From assembly GCA_031769625.1 (NCBI GenBank), contig JAUIMM010000126.1:6162001-6226000 (forward strand): a DNA stretch of 64,000 bases, given 5' to 3'. This stretch comes from Taudactylus pleione. Lineage: Eukaryota > Chordata > Amphibia > Anura > Myobatrachidae. Below are positions 57,560 through 64,000 of this stretch, in pieces. The notes under the pieces are model-generated. The model was not told the DNA's origin and did not search any database. It was given only the letters and a program-made list of their open reading frames with translations. Positions within the stretch are counted from its first letter, which is position 1. Each line of letters begins with the position of its first letter. The position numbers and the translations under genes were made by a program.

Positions 57560-58590
57560 CTAACATTAATGAGAGTTTTATAGGTCTCCTGCAGGTGGGT
57601 ATATAAATTGTGATTCCTGATCTGTCAATTAAGACAGTTATTTATTTCTTCCCTTTTAACCTTTTGAATTCCTTAATACAGTGTACACAAATTATTGGTC
57701 CACACTTGAAGCCAATGAATAATATACATAAAATGATTATCCCAAATACAATATATTGTATTTTTCCAGAGAAAGGGTTAGCACCATTTGATCCTAACCA
57801 CCAAATGTGACCCACCCTTGTCCAGTAACTATTTTCTGTAATTCCAAAAGATTATACAGATGCCCATTAATTTCTGACTTATTATCATCTATTCATGTAC
57901 AACAATCTTGACTTTCTAGCACCTTTAGTTGACAACAATTGTTACAGTGCTATTATATTCTATAAAGTGATACATTTCAAATTTCGGTAAATTCTTTCAC
58001 TATTCAATTAATAGTGACAACTAATTCTTCTAGCATCTGATCTATTAGAGTATTTCTGAAATCAGCTTTTCTACCATGAAAATAGTGGATAATGCATAAA
58101 GTACTATGCTTACTTTCTAAAAATCTACAGGCTCTCTTTTTTAACTTCCATCTTGCTATGATGTTTTAGGTCAGATCTAAAGGGACCAGATCATAATCCT
58201 CAGGGATGTTTCTCGCTTATTGTTCTAAGTGGTCAGCAATTCTCACTAAGGGATCTATGCCTGGTACTTTAGTATAAATGAGTCCTGTGTATCCCATAAA
58301 GAAAGCTGTATTGTTCCTGCTGCATCTGAACAAGGTTCATAGTCAAAAGTACAACTATCATTTTGAAGATAAAATAAATATTATACGCAACCAAAGACCC
58401 CATGTTATCTATTAAATGCCAACAAAAGCTTGAATTTATAAATGAATATGTACTAGGCATATTAGTTATAAAAGTTGCTCTTTTACAATTATTATAACCC
58501 AACTTTTGTCCCTTAACAATTAATGTGCAACCTTCATTACACTTATAATTAGTTTTCTTTCCTATATGTTTATAATCTATATGCATTCAA
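57560..58590 (-). pseudogene. env: Retroviral envelope-like remnant
   Basis: The region downstream of integrase has a Cys-containing segment (58586-58269) and, near 57780-57700, a hydrophobic run of about 20 residues (YIVFGIIILCILFIGF) followed by Cys and basic residues. That is the shape of a transmembrane-subunit anchor and cytoplasmic tail. A GWVTFGG-like sequence precedes it. Assigned mainly by position and topology; it is disrupted by stops. Confidence 0.55.
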
Positions 58591-59349
58591 ACCTCAGGCC
58601 CTCATGCAGCAACTGTCACTTGTAAGCCAGGGGCATTAATTAAACTAGCTGTTGATACATTCAGATATGTGAAATCCACTGGTGACTTTTTTTTAGGTGA
58701 CTTGATAAAACGATTATAATTTATCTGTTTTCTTATGGCAGGATCATTCTCTATGTATCATACCTGTGGTGTTGATAAAGTAAGCTAATATCAGTATGTC
58801 CACCTCTACACTCATAGGTGTGTGAGTACAAATACAACATTTAATTTAATTTTACTATGCATTTCTATCATAGAATTTCCTGTCAAAACATCTTTATGGT
58901 CTCCCCTTTGTAAGTCTCTTTATTTACATGTAATCTTCCTGGTGTACCATTTTAATTGTTTTTATCATATTTAAGATTGTTCATATTATCCATAGCTATT
59001 GAAATATTCAAACTTTCAATCAGAATAAAATTTGTGACAAACAGAATGCCCTATCCAATAATGCAATTCCACAACATATTACTGTTCATGATAATCTTCA
59101 CAGTATTCATAAGAATTAGGCTTCTCTTTAGAATTACTGTGGTGGCAAGTAGCCCAATTTTATTATGACAGGTCAAACCTTTCTCTTTTTTGGCAAGTGG
59201 CCCAGAAAGAGAATGTAAAATCCCCTCAATTGATACTTTTACTGGTTAAGGGCAGTATCTGTATCTTGAAGAATGTTTTCCAATTGAGTTATCTCAGATT
59301 TTACCTTTTTGCAATGAGTAGCATAAATCCAAGTCATCTTCCCCTTTCC

Positions 59350-60740
59350 TTTAACAACAGTTGGAATTTTCAGCAAAACTTGATAGGGCACTTCCCACCA
59401 GTCTGTCAGCTAGCATAGTCTCTGGAATTTTTTGGACATCTACCACATCACCAGAATAGGTATTGGTTGTGTTTTGAACATAGCAGCATACATCTTCTTC
59501 AACTGGTTGCTTAGTGAGATGAGCTAAGTAACAGTTAACTAATTTCTCCAAGATATTATGTGTGTGCAATGATGACATTGGGTAGCTTTCCAAACAGTAT
59601 CTCATAATGAAAGATATAAAATTATCATCTAGGGGTTATTATGATAAAATGCAGTACTAAGAACAAAGCTTATGGCCATTGCAAACTAGTTTCTCCTTCT
59701 GTTTTAGATAGTCTGTGTTTAACTGTCCCCTTATAACGTTTAACTTTCCCATTGATTGTGGATAATATGGTGTATGTAGCTATTGTTTTATTCCAAGAAG
59801 TTGCCACATCTTTTTAGAAACTAGTCCAGTAATATGTGTGTCTTGGTAAGATAATATTACACAAGATATACCATGCTTACAAACAAATTTCTGTGTGAGT
59901 TTCTAAGCACTAATTGCTGATGTTGCCCTAACAAGAGCATACCCTTCGATCCAACCTAAAAATAAGTCTACACATACCAAAACATACTGGAACATTCTAA
60001 ACTTAGGAATATTAATTAAATAATTTTTTTATGATTTGGAAAACACCTGATTTTTAAGGAAGATGTGAAGGTAGTGTTTTAACTGACCATCCAGCATTAT
60101 TCAGCAAGCAGACTGTACAGGAAGATTATCTATTTGCAACTGATGCAAAGCTAAGAGCATACCAGTAAGTTTGAATCAGACTAATTATGGCAATCTTACT
60201 TGCATGGGTCAGTACATGGGACATCTGTACCAATGCTGGTAAGAGTGATTTTGGGCAACAGGCTTCTCTTCAGAGATTTGTAATAAGCCTTCATTGACAT
60301 TGTCTTGTGTACACTGTACATTTTTCCACTTAGTTCTTTTCTGTAAATCAGAATATTTTTGCACAATTAATTTCAATTAATGTTTGATCACTTGGTATAT
60401 ACATATCACTAGTAAACATGCACAGTTACTATTAAAATTTGAATTTGTGCTGCTGCTTTTGCAGCAATATTGGCTCTATTATTTTAATTAGTAATTTCAG
60501 CATATATGGTCATATGGGCTTGGCATTTGATGAAAGCAATCTGTGATATAAATTGTATAGCTTCTAGTACCTCCTTTACTATTTTTGCATGTGTAATGGG
60601 TTGCCTGTTGATATTATTAAGTCTCTTTGTTTCCATAATTCTTGAAATTGCACCACCCCAAAAGCATATCTCCGATATTTGTATTTATTTACAATTTTTC
60701 TCCTGCAACTAGGCATGCCTGAGTGGTTTTAGTTCTGCTT
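59350..60740 (-). pseudogene. pol: Retroviral RNase H/integrase remnant
   Basis: Short recognisable pieces occur in order on the minus strand. They are an RNase H tail near 60690-60440, a Cys pair of the integrase zinc domain near 60120, and the core block VDLFLGWIEGYALVRATSA near 59970. A degraded second-Asp block near 59830 and the EILFGKLPN motif near 59590 follow. Stops and frame changes separate them, so no protein can be made. The GWIE and EILFGKxP motifs are typical of retroviral integrases. Confidence 0.75.
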
Positions 60741-60839
60741 ACTGTGCTAAGTGTGGTGGTAAAGAAGGTTTGAAAAAAGTGTTTTTGTTTCATCTATTAC
60801 AGCATACTCTGATTGTATTGTCTCAGTTTCTGTCTTCAT

Positions 60840-62220
60840 ATGGCAGCTACCATCAACATGTAGACTAAGTCAGGGTTCTGGAGCGGTGTCATGACATGGC
60901 ACTGGGGAACCTCAGTTGGAAGACTGGGAGTCGGGGTACTAGGATGTGGAGTGACAGCAGGAGAGGAGGAAGTAGGTAAGACTTCCTCCTTAGCTAGATC
61001 TGAGTGTTGGCAAGACCTGACTAAAGGCACGGAGTCTAACTCACTAGTGATATTCATCCAATTGGGGTTTGGGCTTCTCAGCACCCAGTGAGCAGGTTGC
61101 GGACCTCAGGTACCCGGAAACTAACAGTGGAACAAGGTGACAGGGTTGAGAAGAATAAGTACTTGCACTAAAGAATACACTGGTGATTAGACACTATATG
61201 ATCACACATGGAAAATACACTGGAAATGTCACATAAAGAGAGTGACACAGGGAGATGACAAATAGAATATTCCAGAAGAGTATCACAGAGGATCAGTACA
61301 CAGGTTAGCACTGAGATATATATCAGAATTTCTGTATGCAGGTTTGCACTGAAGTTCCCGACTGGAGATCCAGACACAGGATATGGCAAATACTTGTGAT
61401 TGTCACTGGAGATCCAGGCACAAGATTAGGTAGACACTTGAGAGTGCTTCTGGAGATCAAAATGTCATATGACATTGAGGTATTCACTGATGGTCATTCA
61501 GGGACTTATATATTTAACACTAGAAATCAGTATGAGGACTGAATACTTAACACTGAAAATCAGTACGAGGACTGAAGATTGTAATCAGTATGATGACTCA
61601 AATATATAACACTGGAAATCAGTACGAGAACTGAAATATGTAACAATAGAAATCAATACGAGGACTAAAATATGTAATACTTTAAATCAGTATGAGGATT
61701 TAAATATATTTCACATAGTAACACTGTAGAAACTCACTGGAAGTGACCACTTCCTGAAGCCTGGAATAATGTTACAGCAAACAGTCACTGGAGTAGTGAA
61801 GTTTTTCAGGCATCTTCCTGCTTCCAGGTGTCCTGCTTTATACCCCTAGGTAGCTGTTCATTGAAATAGAGAGTGAGCTGAAAACTTGTAAGGTTACCAT
61901 TAGATAAGAAACCAATCAGTTATACAGACAACTTGGCTGTACCCATGACCACTGCCACGAGAACTCCAATATGGAGGATTGCATGGGAGTTGCCTGGGCC
62001 TCAGGGAGAATACTCATATCACCCACCACTGCATCTGATGTCTGACCATGCCTGCCAGCCAGTGAAAGCTGGTGCTGTGGTAACTAACAGCCAATTACAG
62101 GCGGAATCCTGACAGCACCCTCTCCTTTTAGGATGGACTCCAGACACCATGGAAATTCAGCTGGAATTTCCCAAGATAATACAAATAGGCTGCAAAGTAT
62201 GAACATCAGAATTTTTTCCA
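60840..62220. repeat. Unassigned repetitive segment with minisatellite
   Basis: 61340-61460 has CTGGAGATCCAGRCAC-type repeats. 61510-61710 has at least five units of about 35-40 bases (AACACTGGAAATCAGTACGAGGACTGAAATAT). No coding frame. The right edge is the abrupt start of the duplicated segment. Confidence 0.7.
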
Positions 62221-64000
62221 ATTGCGACCATCACCTTGCTGCTGTTTTTCTTTTTTTTATGAAGTCACTTCAATAGAATGTTTTGTTAGAGTACTAGAGA
62301 TGTTCACAGACCTTTGTGTTTTGTTTTTGCTTTTGTAAAAACCACCCTCACGACTTTCAGTTTTGGATCTGGATTAAATTTTTTTTTTAATTGATAAAAA
62401 CAGATACAATCATGTAATTTGGCCTGTTTTTGTTCCTACATTATTAGTAACCTCAACAACATTCACTTCCAGTCATTTCCAGTCAATTTTGACCATCTCA
62501 AAATTCACAATATTGTTCACCAGTATAGACCAAGGGCTGGCTTGCAAAACTAAGCAACAGAGCAGTGGCACAAAGACATGGCAGTTTAAAAGAATATAGC
62601 ACATCTATGAAATTGCTGCACAGCAGTGGCAGACCAGATGGCAGTTTAATAAACTTCAGTACACAACCTCATACAAAGATTATTTTTGTGAGACATTACA
62701 TAATTTCTGGTTAAAATGTTTTGCAAATTAGAAATATATTAGAGTTATAGCCAATAAAAATGTTTGTCTATGCAAAAAACACAGTCACCAATGCACCCCA
62801 AAAATACAGCCCATAATGAAAAAAAGTAGTGCAATATGGAGTATTTTTGTTGGAAGTATATTGTATATTAAAAAAAGACATGCAAAGTTTTACAAACCAA
62901 GCACTTCAGTGACATGGATATTTGTGGCTAAAGTGCTTGGTTTGTTTGGACCCCATAAAACAAGCTACCAATAGGCTTAAGACAGCTGACAGTCTTGGTA
63001 TTGATCTCTACAGTTGGTCTACAGTTGGAAATTGTCATTGTCATCCTCATGCTTACCCTCATTAGTGTTAATATCATCATCTCACAAAATTAGCATATTC
63101 CAAGGGAATCCACCATTACTAAAGTCTCTGTACTTTGATATAATTGTCGGGAAAGTTATTCCTCATGGAATTTATTGTTCATTTTTGTAAACATTATCTT
63201 TTCCACATACAGTATTGAGAAAGTAACCTCCTACACCAAATGCTAATAAGTGTGCTAAACTCTCTTTCCGAGTACACACTGGAAGGTGGGCAGCTCAACT
63301 AAAGCAAAGCTACAGTAGTTAGTACCTTTATATGGGGCTCCAAATAGCCTTTTTTCCTTCCAGTATTCAAATGGATTGTCTCACATGTTAATTGTACATT
63401 GTGATTAAAATAAGCCTCCACTATTCTTTTGATGATTACTGTATCAGATTAACACAAAAGATGTATCAATAATTATGGGCAATTATTTTAAGCCTGACCA
63501 GATGTTATAATGTAGTTTTACTCTGGTGTATTGAGTTGACTCATCCTCATCTTCATCACCATTGAGTTTCTTGGAAAAGGTCTGTTTTTTCATGGCAGCA
63601 GCAATTGCAGAAAAGACAATAGCAGGAGATGTTGTGTCATGTGCCACTTTAGCTGACAACTTGCTTGCAAGGAGCTCTTTACATCTCTTAATATTTGTGT
63701 TAGTGGAAATAAAAACATTACATAGGACTTAAACCTAGGAACAAGCATGGTTGCCAAAATGTAATGATCCATTTGCAAGATCTTAACAAACCTTAGGTAC
63801 CGGAGATGTAAAAAAAATAACTTGATCTAGTCTAACTTAAATTGCAGAATCACTTTGTTTAATTTCCTCCTTCAGTTTATCTAGCTGCTTTTCCATTAGT
63901 TTAATTAAGGTAATCACTTTACAGATATTGTCTGTACTCATTACTACTTCAAATGGTTTCAGTAGCTTGCATATTATGGAAAGTAGACTCTACTGTACTG
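62221..64000 (+). repeat. Duplicated segment, copy 2
   Basis: Copy of 41451-43231 in the same orientation, running to the window end. It starts at ATTGCGACCATCACC, bases that in copy 1 belong to the hairpin-mosaic element. That element's other sequence is absent here. Confidence 0.93.
63250..64000 (-). pseudogene. hAT transposase pseudogene, duplicate copy (partial)
   Basis: The same decayed blocks as at 42480-43230, with the same stops: the PPSSVYSER motif near 63280, ATMLVPRFKSY near 63760 and the LLKPFEVVMSTDN block near 63940. Sharing identical defects shows it was copied after decay and not inserted independently. Confidence 0.82.

Larger units (their letters stand above)
57300..60780 (-). 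mobile_element. Decayed endogenous retrovirus (pol 3' end and env)
   Basis: A minus-strand relic. RNase H end and integrase lie at about 60740-59350, followed by an env-like region at about 58590-57560 with a membrane anchor. Gag, protease and RT are absent, and LTRs are not recognised. Every part carries stops and frameshifts. Integrase followed by env fits a retrovirus and not a gypsy element. The class is uncertain. Confidence 0.7.

Overview
This window is eukaryotic, non-coding and densely packed with transposable elements. I see no host gene, tRNA or rRNA. The mix is several Penelope-like retroelements (PLEs), two Ty3/gypsy-family elements with the Gmr1-type order integrase-before-reverse-transcriptase, two Tc1 transposons, an L1/Tx1-type LINE, hAT relics and short hAT derivatives, a decayed endogenous retrovirus, and many foldback elements starting GGCCC/GGGCC..ATTCAG. 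Together with long AT-rich spacers and (TA)n tracts this suggests the large genome of an amphibian, probably a frog or toad. That assignment is inference from repeat content.

Layout. 1-8071: two PLE copies head to head. The minus-strand copy is split inside its reverse transcriptase by a 3.57-kb insert made of 720-bp units, direct then inverted, flanked by a 14-bp target-site duplication (TSD). 8072-14950: a nearly complete Gmr1-like LTR element with two LTRs, a SCAN-like gag and PR-IN-RT-RNase H, broken by several stops and frameshifts. 15-20.8 kb: mostly featureless AT-rich DNA. 20.85-24.87 kb: a deleted Tc1 element whose right inverted repeat was split by a 5'-truncated PLE (12-bp TSD). 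25.7-27.4 kb: a second Tc1, split by a foldback element composed of many small hairpins. 28.5-30.3 kb: a telomere-like minisatellite and a tandem duplication. 31.7-35.8 kb: an L1/Tx1 remnant carrying a second copy of the 720-bp-unit element (15-bp TSD) and another short inverted-repeat element. 36.0 kb: a short hAT derivative. 38.1-40.1 kb: a decayed PLE. 41.06-43.8 kb: a hairpin-mosaic copy next to a hAT transposase relic. 44.4-47.5 kb: a second, badly decayed Gmr1-order element. 48.2-48.97 kb: a hAT short element abutting the longest hairpin-mosaic copy. 51.2-54.2 kb: a PLE 3' fragment between 0.43-kb inverted arms, with an internal minisatellite. 54.8-55.3 kb: a small inverted-repeat element with a PLE-like motif. 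57.3-60.8 kb: an endogenous retrovirus relic. 62221-64000 repeats 41451-43231 almost exactly, as if a 20.8-kb block were tandemly duplicated and its second copy ran off the window.

The region reads as a record of nested insertions. The most unusual item is the 720-bp-unit element. Its two copies differ in unit number, but they share both terminal positions and, within a few bases, the unit position at which direct units switch to inverted ones. They make 14-15 bp TSDs and encode no recognisable protein.
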